Shown here: in pieces, positions 1-8,077 of the stretch | Layout: each line of letters begins with the position of its first letter | Numbering within the stretch: position 1 is the first letter of the stretch | Origin: Actinomycetota bacterium | GTDB taxonomy: Bacteria; Actinomycetota; Acidimicrobiia; Acidimicrobiales; AC-14 | Assembly: GCA_005888325.1 (NCBI GenBank) | Contig: VAWU01000013.1 | Location: 51,691 to 115,690 of the forward strand | Reading direction: 5' to 3' | DNA length: 64,000 nt | Translations under genes and position numbers: made by a program | Notes under the pieces: model-generated | Seen by the model: the letters and a program-made list of their open reading frames with translations, nothing else | The model's database searches: none | What the model was told of the DNA's origin: nothing

Positions 1-218
1 CGTGTGTCCTCCCGGAAGCGGTCGACCCGAGCCGAACGGGCGGCGGACTTCGCCGCGGCCGTCGGGCGACCGGTGAGCTCGACGTCGGCGAGCGAGCCCA
101 CGACCAAGATCTCCTCGCGGTCCGCGGTGACCTCCGGCGGGCCGGTGAACCACTCATCCGGCAGGCGGCCCGCGAACCAGCCCGCCAGCTCCTCGGCTGT
201 CTCGTTCGGTGTTTTCAT
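1..218 (-). CDS. Conserved-looking hypothetical protein, 3' end cut by window
   Basis: The minus-strand frame opens at ATG 216-218 and stays open for 72 codons to the window edge, so the C-terminus is missing. The N-terminus reads MKTPNETAEELAGWFAGRLP and is followed by GPPEVTADREEILVVGSL; it is acidic, soluble and without a signal peptide or membrane segment. I do not recognise the family with certainty. A TAATGT box lies 7 nt before the start, which supports the start and a leaderless message. It is divergent from the SDR gene. The overlapping plus-strand ORF lacks a plausible start and looks like a shadow. Confidence 0.7.
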   Translation of the reverse strand, partial: MKTPNETAEELAGWFAGRLPDEWFTGPPEVTADREEILVVGSLADVELTGRPTAAAKSAARSARVDRFREDT

Positions 219-311
219 ACTTACAACATTACACGAGGGAGGATTACTAAACGAAAACCTTTACAAATAAGGGGGTCGGGCGTACAACTGCCAGCGAGAG
301 AGGAGCTGCAC
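219..311. promoter_or_regulatory. Divergent AT-rich promoter region
   Basis: This 93-bp gap is clearly AT-richer than its surroundings (TTACAACATTACAC, AAAACCTTTACAAATAA). It should hold the promoters of both the minus-strand gene at 218 and the SDR gene at 312. On the plus strand a GAGAGAGGAG stretch gives the SDR gene a normal ribosome binding site, so that transcript is probably not leaderless. The plus-strand -10 box is likely within TTTACAAAT or GTACAACT; I cannot choose between them. Confidence 0.5.
226..231 (-). promoter_or_regulatory. -10 box, leaderless type, for the 218 gene
   Basis: TAATGT on the minus strand with a 7-nt gap before ATG 218 and no Shine-Dalgarno sequence in the gap. 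Confidence 0.55.
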
Positions 312-1049
312 ATGACCCGATCCGATACCCCTTCGCAGCCCAGCCGTCGCTCCAGCCGCACCGCGATCGTCACTGGTGCGTCACGCGGGCTCGGCCTGGC
401 CCTGAGCCGGGCCCTCGCGGCGCGGGGGTGGTGGCTGGTGCTCGATGCCCGAACCGCCACCGACCTCGACGCCGCGGCCCGCGAGCTCGCCCGTCACACG
501 GTCGTGCGGTCGATCCCCGGCGACGTGGCCGACCCGATCCACCGTCGCGCGCTGGTCACCGCCGCGGCCGACCTGGGCCGCCTCGACCTGCTCGTGAACA
601 ACGCGAGCGTGCTCGGGCCGAGCCCGCAACCGGCCCTGGCCGCGTATCCCCTCGACGTGCTCGAGGACGTGTACCGCGTGAACGTGCTCGCGCCGCTCGC
701 GCTGACCCAGCTGGCGCTGCCGCTCCTGCGTGACAGTCGAGGACAGATCGTCAACATCACGTCCGACGCGTCGGTCGAGGCCTACGAGGGTTGGGGCGGC
801 TACGGGTCGTCGAAAGCGGCGCTCGATCAGCTGACCTCCGTGCTCGGGGTCGAGGAGCCCGAGCTGCGGGTGTACGCGGTCGACCCGGGCGACATGAACA
901 CGCGTCTGCACCAGGAGGCCTTCCCGGGCGAGGACGTCTCCGACCGGCCTGCGCCCGAGGCGAGCGTTCCGGGCCTGCTCGAGCTCATCGATGGCGAGCT
1001 GCCCAGCGGGCGGTACCGGGTGCGCGACCTCGTTGCGAGCGCGGTGTGA
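312..1049 (+). CDS. Short-chain dehydrogenase/reductase (SDR)
   Basis: A 245-residue classical SDR, the usual length for the family. The Rossmann cofactor motif TGASRGLG lies at residues 21-28, an NNAS motif follows in the middle, and the catalytic Y-x3-K is Y164-K168 (YGSSK) with a serine upstream in NITSDAS. Members use NAD(P)H to oxidise or reduce small carbonyl or hydroxyl substrates in the cytosol; the substrate cannot be read from sequence. The ATG at 312 follows a good AGGAG ribosome site. Its TGA overlaps the GTG of the QueA-like gene by 4 nt, so the two are probably translated together. Confidence 0.9.
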   Translation: MTRSDTPSQPSRRSSRTAIVTGASRGLGLALSRALAARGWWLVLDARTATDLDAAARELARHTVVRSIPGDVADPIHRRALVTAAADLGRLDLLVNNASVLGPSPQPALAAYPLDVLEDVYRVNVLAPLALTQLALPLLRDSRGQIVNITSDASVEAYEGWGGYGSSKAALDQLTSVLGVEEPELRVYAVDPGDMNTRLHQEAFPGEDVSDRPAPEASVPGLLELIDGELPSGRYRVRDLVASAV

Positions 1050-2095
1050 GCGCTCTCACCATCGCAGCCGCTGCCGTCGAGGCGAACGAGCCGCCCGAGG
1101 CGAGAGGCCTTCCCCGTGACAGCGTGCGTCTGCTCGCCGCACGTGGGAACGGCGGGCTCGAGCACACGCGCTTCCGCCGGTTGCCCGACCTGTTGGCCGC
1201 GGGTGACCTGCTCGTCGTCAACACGTCCGCCACACTGCCCGCGGCCGTCCCCGCCACCGATCAGTCGGGCACCGGGGTGATCGTGCACCTCTCGACTCGA
1301 ATGCCGGGCGACCTGTGGTTGGTCGAGCTGCGCCACCCGGTGGCCGGCGGCGCGAGTGAGCCCTGGACCCGTGGTGCCGACGGCGAGAGTGGCGTCGGCC
1401 CTGCGCTCGAGCTGCCGGGCGGGGCGACGGTGGAGCTGCTCGCGCCCTGGGCGCACGGAGAGGGGCGGCTGTGGTTCGCGACGCTCGCCCTGCCGCAGCC
1501 GTTCCTGACCTGGCTCCACCGGTACGGGCGCCCCATCCGTTACGACTATGTGCCGCGCGACTGGCCTCTCGCGATGTACCAGACGGTCTTCGCACGCGAG
1601 CCGGGCAGCGCGGAGATGCCCAGCGCGGCGCGTCCCTTCACGCCCGAGGTGGTGACCGAGCTCGTCTCGCGCGGCGTCGCGTTGACACCGCTCTTGCTGC
1701 ACACGGGTGTGTCGTCGGGCGAGGCCCACGAGGCGCCTTACCCGGAGCCCTACCGCGTTCCGATCACGACCGCCCGCCGGGTGAACGAGACGCGAGCGGC
1801 CGGCGGTCGCGTCATCGCGGTGGGGACGACGGTGGTGCGCGCGCTCGAGACCGTCGCCGACGCGGACGGCGTCGTCCATCCGGGTGAGGGGTGGACCGAC
1901 GTGGTCGTCACCCCGGCGCGAGGGGTACGCGCGGTCGACGGGCTGATCACGGGCTGGCACGACCCCGAGGCATCGCATCTCCAACTGCTCGAGGCGGTGG
2001 CGGGGCGGGAGCTCCTCGACCGTTCGTACGAGGCGGCAAGGGCCGCGGGTTATCGCTGGCACGAGTTCGGGGACTCGCACCTGCTCCTTCCCTGA
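1046..2095 (+). CDS. queA: Divergent QueA-like protein (SAM:tRNA ribosyltransferase-isomerase family)
   Basis: A 349-residue protein of normal QueA length. Family landmarks are YGRPIRYDYV, YQTVFAREPGSAE, LLLHTGVSSGEAH and VIAVGTTVVRALET, matching in order the QueA core. QueA transfers the ribosyl group of SAM to 7-aminomethyl-deazaguanine in tRNA during queuosine synthesis. Here the usually invariant A-P-T-A-G-L-H-F-T block has become MPSAARPFT and the LHVGxGTF block is altered, so the classical reaction may not be retained. The GTG start overlaps the SDR stop by 4 nt (GTGA). No other queuosine gene is in the window. Family assignment is secure; function is not. Confidence 0.75.
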   Translation: MSALTIAAAAVEANEPPEARGLPRDSVRLLAARGNGGLEHTRFRRLPDLLAAGDLLVVNTSATLPAAVPATDQSGTGVIVHLSTRMPGDLWLVELRHPVAGGASEPWTRGADGESGVGPALELPGGATVELLAPWAHGEGRLWFATLALPQPFLTWLHRYGRPIRYDYVPRDWPLAMYQTVFAREPGSAEMPSAARPFTPEVVTELVSRGVALTPLLLHTGVSSGEAHEAPYPEPYRVPITTARRVNETRAAGGRVIAVGTTVVRALETVADADGVVHPGEGWTDVVVTPARGVRAVDGLITGWHDPEASHLQLLEAVAGRELLDRSYEAARAAGYRWHEFGDSHLLLP

Positions 2096-2135
2096 CGCGC
2101 TCAGTGGGCCCGGGCGGGGTGCCGATACACCGGGC

Positions 2136-2525
2136 ATGAGCGCGTTGTCCGCCATCGTCTGCGACGACGATCCCGAGGCCAGGCAGGTGGTGAGCCGGCT
2201 CGTCTCCGCCTGTGGGTTCGAGGTGGCCGCCGAGCTCGACCTCGCCGTCAGCGCGGTTGCCGTGGCCGAGGTGATCGGGCCCACCGTCGTCCTGCTCGAC
2301 CTCTCGTTCCCGGGCCTCTCGAGCCTCAAGGCGATCCCGCTCCTGCGGGAGGCGGCGCCCGGTTGTGAGGTCGTGGTCTGCTCCGCGTACGAGACGGTGC
2401 GCCCGACCGCCCTGCGCTCGGGCGCGACCGAGGTCGTCGACAAGGGCGACCTCCACCGCCTGGAGCAGGTCCTGAAGAAGATCGCGGAGCTGCGGGGCGC
2501 CACCTCCGGCGTCGCCGCGCCCTGA
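2136..2525 (+). CDS. Stand-alone response regulator receiver protein
   Basis: A 129-residue CheY-like receiver with no output domain. Acidic pocket residues D10-D12 (CDDDPEAR), phospho-acceptor D55 (VLLDLSFPG), the switch serine in VVCSAYE and the conserved lysine in VVDKGDL are all present, so it should be phosphorylatable. No histidine kinase is encoded nearby. It is one of three lone receivers in the window. Start ATG 2136 follows a GATACAC stretch that only weakly resembles a -10 box. Confidence 0.88.
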   Translation: MSALSAIVCDDDPEARQVVSRLVSACGFEVAAELDLAVSAVAVAEVIGPTVVLLDLSFPGLSSLKAIPLLREAAPGCEVVVCSAYETVRPTALRSGATEVVDKGDLHRLEQVLKKIAELRGATSGVAAP

Positions 2526-2586
2526 CCCAGCGCGTCTTCCGCCTCGGTGACGAAGCAGCCCGCCCGCATTGCGTCGTGCACGCTTG

Positions 2587-2592
2587 TAATCT
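2587..2592 (+). promoter_or_regulatory. -10 box, leaderless type, for HtrA-like gene
   Basis: TAATCT lies 7 nt before ATG 2600 (4 nt before the alternative ATG 2597). It sits in an 8-bp direct repeat CTTGTAAT at 2583-2590 and 2591-2598. No ribosome site is visible. Confidence 0.55.
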
Positions 2593-2599
2593 TGTAATG

Positions 2600-3574
2600 A
2601 TGATTGACGAGGGCACCGAGCAGGACCGGCGCGAGCGGGAAGCGCTCGACGCCTATTCAAGCGTGGTCGTGGCCGTTGCGGCGGCGGTGACGCCGTCGGT
2701 CGCCAGCTTGAAGGTCACGCGACGGGCGCGGAACGGCCGCCCCGCCGACGGCGCGGGCTCGGGCGTCGTCATCACGCCTGACGGCTTCCTGCTCACGTCG
2801 GCCCATGTCGTGGCCGGCGCCCACCGGGGCGGCGCGCTGTTCTCCGACGGCTTCGAGGCCGGGCTCGAGGTCGTCGGCACCGACGCTCTCTCCGATCTCG
2901 CGGTGGTGCGCGTCCGGGGCGGCGACCTCGTGCCCGCGGAGCTGGGCGACGCCGATCGGTTGCGCGTCGGGCAGCTCGTGATCGCGATCGGCAACCCGAT
3001 GGGCTACACCGGCTCGGTCACGGCGGGTGTGGTGAGCGCGCTGGGCCGGTCGTTCCCGACGCGCGCCGGCTCCGCCTCTCGACTCGTGGAGAACGTGATC
3101 CAGACCGACGCGGCGTTGAACCCGGGGAACTCGGGCGGCGCGCTCGTCGACGGCCGGGGACGCCTGGTCGGCGTCAACACCGCCGTCGCAGGCATCGGGC
3201 TGGGGCTCGCGGTGCCCGTCAACGACACGACGCGGCGCATCATCGGCGCGCTCATGAGCGAAGGCCGCTTCCGGCGCGCGTACGTCGGCATCGCGGGCGG
3301 CCGCCGGCCCTTGCCGCCGCGCGTCGCGCGCGCGGTGGGTCGTGAGCACGGGATCGAGGTGGTCGAGGTGATCGCAGGCAGCCCCGCGGACCGGGCCGGC
3401 CTGCGCACCGCGGACATCGTGCTCGACGTCGACGGTGTCGCGGTCGAAGGTGCCGACGACCTGCAGCGCATGATGATCGGCGATGCCATCGACCGGCGGC
3501 TCACGCTGCGCGTCGTGCGGGGTGACCGGGTGTTGCAGCTCGATGTCACGCCGGCGGAGCTGGTGGTGACGTGA
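2600..3574 (+). CDS. HtrA/DegP-like serine protease with PDZ domain, no signal peptide
   Basis: About 324 residues. A trypsin-like domain carries the triad His in TSAHVVAG, Asp in DALSDLAVV and Ser in NPGNSGGAL; a PDZ domain follows (VIAGSPADRAGL onward) and ends the protein. HtrA proteases degrade or refold damaged proteins. Unlike most family members, the N-terminus is acidic and charged (MIDEGTEQDRREREALD) with no signal peptide or membrane segment, suggesting a cytosolic enzyme. Start: ATG 2600 is preferred because the TAATCT box is 7 nt upstream; ATG 2597 and GTG 2576 are in frame. It is convergent with pepF. Confidence 0.88.
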   Translation: MIDEGTEQDRREREALDAYSSVVVAVAAAVTPSVASLKVTRRARNGRPADGAGSGVVITPDGFLLTSAHVVAGAHRGGALFSDGFEAGLEVVGTDALSDLAVVRVRGGDLVPAELGDADRLRVGQLVIAIGNPMGYTGSVTAGVVSALGRSFPTRAGSASRLVENVIQTDAALNPGNSGGALVDGRGRLVGVNTAVAGIGLGLAVPVNDTTRRIIGALMSEGRFRRAYVGIAGGRRPLPPRVARAVGREHGIEVVEVIAGSPADRAGLRTADIVLDVDGVAVEGADDLQRMMIGDAIDRRLTLRVVRGDRVLQLDVTPAELVVT

Positions 3575-3614
3575 GGCGGTCGGTTGCGCGACGGCCTGGC
3601 TGACGCCCGCCGTC

Positions 3615-5390
3615 CTACGTCAGCGAGTCCGCGAGCTTCTCGGCCTCGTCGACGAGGTCGCCGATGACGGCGAGCCCCGCGTTCCAGAAGTCGGGATCGG
3701 TGAGGTCGACGCCGACGATGGCCGCGAGGGCCTCCGGGCGATCGGAGCCGCCGGCTGCGAGCAGCTCGAGGTAGGAGGGCACGAACGCCGCACCTTCGGC
3801 CTCGTACCGCGCGTAGATGGCGAGGGCGAGCAGGTTGCCGAACGCGTACGCATAGACGTAGCCGGGCGTGTGGATGAAGTGCGGTATGTAGCTCCACCAC
3901 GTGGCGTACTCGTCGGAGATGCGTACGGAGTCGCCGAACATCTCGCGCTGCGTGCGGAGCCACTCCTCGCCGAACCGCTCGGCCGAGAGCTCGCCTTCGC
4001 TGCGCCGCAGGTTGTGCACCGCGTCCTCGAAGCGGTTCATCGCCGTCTGGCGGAAGACGCTCGCCGAGATGTCCTCGATACGAGACGCGATGAGCGCGAG
4101 CCGGGCGCTGGGCTCGTGCTCGTCGTCGAGCAGGCGGGCGAACGTCACCGTCTCGCCGAAGATCGAGGCGGTCTCGGCCAGCGTCAGCGGCGTCGCCGCG
4201 TTGAACAGCCCCTGGCGATTCGCGAGCACCTGGTGGACGCCGTGGCCGAGCTCATGGGCGAGGGTCATGACGTCGCGCCGGCGGGCGGTGAAGTTGAGCA
4301 GGACGTACGGGTGCGCGGTGGGCACGGCCGGATGCGAGAACGCACCGCCCTGCTTTCCCGGCACGACGGGTGCGTCGATGTAGCGCTCGAAGAAGCCCGC
4401 GGCGATCTCGGCCATCTGGGGCGAGAACGACCGGTACGCGTCCAACACGGTGCGGCGCGCCTCGGGCCAGTCGACCTCGCGTTCGTCGGGGAGGAGTGGC
4501 GCGTAGCGGTCGTGCTCGGTGAGCTCGTCGAGCCCGAGGAGGCGCGCCTTGAGCCGGTACCAACGGGCAGGAAGGTCGTAGCGCGACGTGACCGACGTGA
4601 CGAGCGCCTCGACCGTGCTCTCGTCGATCTCGTTGCTGAGGTTGCGCGACGAGATCCACGTGGGAAAGGCGCGCAGTCGGTCGTCGGTGGACTGGTCGGC
4701 GAGGATCGTGTTGAAGATGTACGTGCGGACCGTGAGACCCGGCTCGAGGGCGCGCGTGACCGCGTGCCCCGCGGCCCGCCGCACCTCGCGGTCGGGATGG
4801 TGCAGGCGCGACAACGCCTCCTCGAGCGGCACCCTCTGCCCGTCGAGCTCGACGGAGATCGCGTCGGTGACCTGGGTGAAGAGCCGGGACCAGGCCGAGC
4901 GCCCGGTCACCGTCTTCTCCGCGAGCACCTTTTCCTCGGGCTCGGAGAGCAGATGGGGACGGAAGCGCCGGGCCGCTTCGAGGAAGTGGCGCCAGCGGGC
5001 GAGCGCGGGTTCGGCGAGCAGCTCCGCCGCCCGCACGTCGGGGACGGCCGCCCACTCGAGCTCGACGAACAGCAGCTCGGTGGCGATCGCCGTGGAGCGC
5101 TCCTCGACGGTCTGGAGCAGCGCGCCGCGGGCGGGGTCGGCGGTGTCGGTGGCGAACCGCAGGTAGGCGAAGGCGCCCGCCCGGTCGATGCGCTCGTTGA
5201 TCGCCTCGAGCTCGTCGGTCGCGGCGGCGAGCTCGGACGCGGAGAGCGCACCGATGCGACCGTGAAAGCGCGCGCTGAACGACTTGGCGTCGTCGAGGGC
5301 CGACGAGAGGTCGTCGGCAAGCGCAGGGTCGTCAGGTGAGGCGTACAGCGCGCTCAGGTCCCATCGGACGGTCTCCGCTCCGGTCGTCAT
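3615..5390 (-). CDS. pepF: Oligoendopeptidase F, M3 family metallopeptidase
   Basis: A 591-residue cytosolic zinc peptidase of the usual PepF length. The HELGH motif is near residues 379-383 and the third zinc ligand glutamate follows about 25 residues later in LAETASIFGE. The long helical N-terminal region and C-terminal YAYAFGNLLALA segment are typical of the family, which cleaves peptides of roughly 6-18 residues. Start ATG 5390 is preferred over upstream extensions because TAACCT lies 7 nt before it. It is monocistronic, convergent with the HtrA-like gene and divergent from the ABC exporter. Confidence 0.92.
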   Translation of the reverse strand: MTTGAETVRWDLSALYASPDDPALADDLSSALDDAKSFSARFHGRIGALSASELAAATDELEAINERIDRAGAFAYLRFATDTADPARGALLQTVEERSTAIATELLFVELEWAAVPDVRAAELLAEPALARWRHFLEAARRFRPHLLSEPEEKVLAEKTVTGRSAWSRLFTQVTDAISVELDGQRVPLEEALSRLHHPDREVRRAAGHAVTRALEPGLTVRTYIFNTILADQSTDDRLRAFPTWISSRNLSNEIDESTVEALVTSVTSRYDLPARWYRLKARLLGLDELTEHDRYAPLLPDEREVDWPEARRTVLDAYRSFSPQMAEIAAGFFERYIDAPVVPGKQGGAFSHPAVPTAHPYVLLNFTARRRDVMTLAHELGHGVHQVLANRQGLFNAATPLTLAETASIFGETVTFARLLDDEHEPSARLALIASRIEDISASVFRQTAMNRFEDAVHNLRRSEGELSAERFGEEWLRTQREMFGDSVRISDEYATWWSYIPHFIHTPGYVYAYAFGNLLALAIYARYEAEGAAFVPSYLELLAAGGSDRPEALAAIVGVDLTDPDFWNAGLAVIGDLVDEAEKLADSLT

Positions 5391-5397
5391 ACCGGCA

Positions 5398-5403
5398 AGG
5401 TTA
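5398..5403 (-). promoter_or_regulatory. -10 box, leaderless type, for pepF
   Basis: TAACCT on the minus strand, 7 nt before ATG 5390, no ribosome site between. Confidence 0.6.
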
Positions 5404-5451
5404 GAGGGGCGCGACCGACGCACGAGCCGCCGATGGACGAAGGTGGAGGCG

Positions 5452-6201
5452 ATGACCACCGAGCCGACGAGCAGCGCGACCGTGCGCGCCTCCGGCGCTG
5501 GTCCGCTGCGCGCCTCCGGCGCGGCCGTCGAGGTGCGCGGCCTCGTGCATCGCTTCGAGACGCCAGACGGCACGCTCACGGTGCTCGACGGGCTCGATCT
5601 CTCGGTCGCCGCGGGAGGCTACGTGGCGCTCAGCGGCCGCTCGGGCGCGGGGAAGAGCACGCTGCTGTCGGTGTTAGGCGGCCTCGAGCGCCCTCAACGC
5701 GGCCACGTCGACGTCGGCGGTCACGACCTCGATGCGCTCCACGGCGATGAGATGGCGGCGTTCCGGCGCACCACGGTGGGTTTCGTGTTCCAGCACTTCG
5801 GTCTGCTCGGGGCGTTGACCGCGTCGGAGAACGTCGAGCTCGCGCTCACGTTGGCGGGCGCGCGGCGCGATCGACGCCGGGAGCGGGCGGCCGAGTTGCT
5901 CGACGCGGTCGGCCTGACGGGGCGGGCCCGACACCGACCGCTTGCCTTGAGCGGCGGCGAGCTCCAGCGCGTCGCGATTGCCCGCGCGCTCGCGAACGAA
6001 CCCCGCCTCGTTCTCGCCGACGAGCCGACGGGGAACCTCGACGAGGACTCCACCGAGCGCGTGCTCGATCTGCTCGAGGCGGTCACGGCGGCAAGAGGCT
6101 GCACGCTGATCGTCGTCACGCACAACCGTGCGGTCGCGGCCCGCGCCCACGTTCGCCACCGGCTCGACGGCGGGATCCTGCACCCGGAGGTCAGCGCTTG
6201 A
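5452..6201 (+). CDS. ABC transporter ATPase, MacB/LolD type
   Basis: A 249-residue ATP-binding subunit. Walker A GRSGAGKST is at about residues 62-70, the signature is LSGGELQRVAIARAL, and Walker B is LVLADEPTGNLDE, whose P-T-G-N-L-D wording is typical of the MacB/LolD/FtsE group. These ATPases drive mechanotransmission or lipoprotein/peptide export. Start ATG 5452 follows AAGGTGGAGG. An imperfect repeat (GCGCGCCTCCGGCG and TGCGCGCCTCCGGCG) codes for a duplicated RASGA segment near the N-terminus. The stop overlaps the permease TTG start by 4 nt (TTGA). Confidence 0.92.
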   Translation: MTTEPTSSATVRASGAGPLRASGAAVEVRGLVHRFETPDGTLTVLDGLDLSVAAGGYVALSGRSGAGKSTLLSVLGGLERPQRGHVDVGGHDLDALHGDEMAAFRRTTVGFVFQHFGLLGALTASENVELALTLAGARRDRRRERAAELLDAVGLTGRARHRPLALSGGELQRVAIARALANEPRLVLADEPTGNLDEDSTERVLDLLEAVTAARGCTLIVVTHNRAVAARAHVRHRLDGGILHPEVSA

Positions 6202-7499
6202 GCTGGCGCGACGCGATCGACCTCGCCGGACGGGGCATGCTCCGGGGTCCCGGGCGAGCCGTGCTCACGGTCATCGCGGTGACGTTGGCGACGACGCTGC
6301 TCACGGGACTGCTCACGATCGCCCGAACGGGCGAGACGCGCGTGCTCGACGAGATTGCCAAGGGCGGGCCGCTGGCGGGGATCAAGGTCGAGGCCGCGCA
6401 ACCCGCGCCGGGTCAGGTCGACAGCGACACGGCGCTCTCCGGCGAGCCGCACGAGATCGACGAGCGGGCGCGCCGGCGCATCACCTCCCTCCCGGGCGTG
6501 GCATCAGTCGTGCCCATCGTGGTGGCGCCCGTCTTCGTCGTGCCGCCCACGACAGGCCGCGGCGCGACGGTCCCCTCCTTCGGTGAGACCTATGTCGGGG
6601 TGGACTTCGCCCGGGTGGACAAGCTCCCGGTCTCGCTGCTCGCCGGCGCGCTTCCCGCGCCCGGCTCGCGCACCGAGGTGGCGGTGACGCAGGGATACCT
6701 CGAGCGCGTCGGCGTCACGAAGGCGAAGGCGGCCGACGTCGTCGGCGACGAGGTCGAGCTCGGCGCGCCGCGTCGGTTCGAGGACGGCCAGACCCGGGGC
6801 CGGTGGACGCGCTCGACCATCGTGGGCGTGGTCGCCCAGGAAATCGACAGCGGCCAGGTCCTGGGTTCGCTCGACCAGGCCCGCCTGGCGCGCGAGTGGA
6901 CGGTCGCCAGTGATACCGGCGATGCCGGACGGTTCGCCCTCTCCTCCTCGCCCTACAGCGGGTTGTTCGTCGTGGCGAAGGGCCTCGACCGGGTGGCCTC
7001 CGTGCGGGCGCAGATCACCGGCATCGGCTTCGCCACCAGCTCACCCGAGAGCCTGATCACGGAGTTCCAGCGCTACCGGCGGGTGGTCGAGATCGTGCTC
7101 GGCGGCATCGGGGTCATCGCCCTCGTGATCGCGGCCCTCGGGATCTGCAACGCGTTGCTCGCAGCAGTGCGCGAGCGCACGCGGGAGATCGGGGTGCTGA
7201 AGGCCATCGGGGCGCGCGACCGCGACGTGGTGCACGTGTTCCTCGTGGAGGCGACCGCGCTCGGTCTCGTCGGCGGTGTCATCGGGGCTGCGAGCGGCTG
7301 GGCGGTGGCGCGCGCCGTCGGCGCGGTGGTGAACCGTTACCTCACCACCGAGGGACTGGCCGGCGTCACGGTCGGGCTCCCGGCGTCGGTGGTCGTGGCC
7401 TGCGTGGTCGGTGCCGTGGTGCTCGCCCTCCTGGCCGGCGCGGTGCCTGCCGCGCGCGCGGCGCGCCTGCCGGCGCGAGAGGCGTTGGGTGACCAGTGA
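6198..7499 (+). CDS. ABC transporter permease, FtsX/MacB type
   Basis: A 433-residue permease with one N-terminal membrane segment (about residues 15-40), a large extracytoplasmic MacB-like domain, and three C-terminal membrane segments, the classical FtsX-like layout. The cytosolic coupling stretch RERTREIGVLKAIGA is the family hallmark that contacts the ATPase. The TTG start at 6198 overlaps the ATPase stop by 4 nt and the next gene's GTG overlaps this stop by 4 nt, so ATPase, permease and lipoprotein form a tightly coupled set. Cargo is not evident. Confidence 0.9.
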   Translation: MSWRDAIDLAGRGMLRGPGRAVLTVIAVTLATTLLTGLLTIARTGETRVLDEIAKGGPLAGIKVEAAQPAPGQVDSDTALSGEPHEIDERARRRITSLPGVASVVPIVVAPVFVVPPTTGRGATVPSFGETYVGVDFARVDKLPVSLLAGALPAPGSRTEVAVTQGYLERVGVTKAKAADVVGDEVELGAPRRFEDGQTRGRWTRSTIVGVVAQEIDSGQVLGSLDQARLAREWTVASDTGDAGRFALSSSPYSGLFVVAKGLDRVASVRAQITGIGFATSSPESLITEFQRYRRVVEIVLGGIGVIALVIAALGICNALLAAVRERTREIGVLKAIGARDRDVVHVFLVEATALGLVGGVIGAASGWAVARAVGAVVNRYLTTEGLAGVTVGLPASVVVACVVGAVVLALLAGAVPAARAARLPAREALGDQ

Positions 7500-8053
7500 G
7501 GTGCCGGGTCGCGACCGCGCTGCTCGCTCTCGTTCTCGCGATGGCCGGGTGCGAGAGCGGATCGGGGCGCTCGCCGGGCGCGAGCGCGGGACCGCCTCGA
7601 CCCGCACCGCGGACCGTCTATGTGTCGGTGGGCGGCGACGAGACGTTGGGCGCGACCCTGAGCTTCGAGGACCGGCTGCGGGAGGTGTGGCCACAGGTGC
7701 TCTACCGACGCGCCCTCCCGGAGGACGCCGTCTTCTACAACCTCGCCCGCGCCGGGGGGCTCACTGCGGACGCGATACCCCCTGTGCTCGATCTCGTCGA
7801 CGAGCTGAAGCCGACGCTGACCACGCTGTGGATGAACAGCACCGACGAGACGCAGATCACGACCGTGGTCGATCGCCTGCGTCGCAACGGCACCACCCGG
7901 GTGCTGGTCGCCTCCACCAACGAGGTCGTCGCCAGAGTGGCGGCGGCTGAAGGCGCCACCGTGGTCGAGGTGCCGGGCTCGCCGGTGTCGCCTGCCGACC
8001 ATCGTGCGGTGGCCACCGCGTTTGCGAACGTGCTGCGGGGCGGGAAGCGGTGA
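7496..8053 (+). CDS. Lipoprotein with degenerate SGNH-hydrolase-like fold
   Basis: About 185 residues. The N-terminus VRCRVATALLALVLAMAGC is a lipoprotein signal with a lipobox ending in Cys. The rest resembles the SGNH/GDSL layout: YVSVGGDETLG where a GDS block is expected, YNLARAGGLTADAI like block II, and LKPTLTTLWMNSTDE like block III. The nucleophile serine and block-III asparagine are not clearly kept, so catalysis is doubtful. GTG start overlaps the permease stop by 4 nt, implying that it works with the MacB-like exporter at the cell surface. Lipoprotein call is firm; fold is inference. Confidence 0.65.
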   Translation: MRCRVATALLALVLAMAGCESGSGRSPGASAGPPRPAPRTVYVSVGGDETLGATLSFEDRLREVWPQVLYRRALPEDAVFYNLARAGGLTADAIPPVLDLVDELKPTLTTLWMNSTDETQITTVVDRLRRNGTTRVLVASTNEVVARVAAAEGATVVEVPGSPVSPADHRAVATAFANVLRGGKR

Positions 8054-8064
8054 CCGCCCCCGCG

Positions 8065-8070
8065 TAGTGT
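8065..8070 (+). promoter_or_regulatory. -10 box, leaderless type, for DrrA-like gene
   Basis: TAGTGT, 7 nt before ATG 8078; this favours ATG 8078 over the upstream in-frame GTG 8069. Confidence 0.6.
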
Positions 8071-8077
8071 GCGCGGG

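Noticed and set aside
3870-5339. A 489-codon plus-strand frame opposite pepF
   Set aside because: Shadow of pepF, whose HELGH motif and full family length are on the minus strand.
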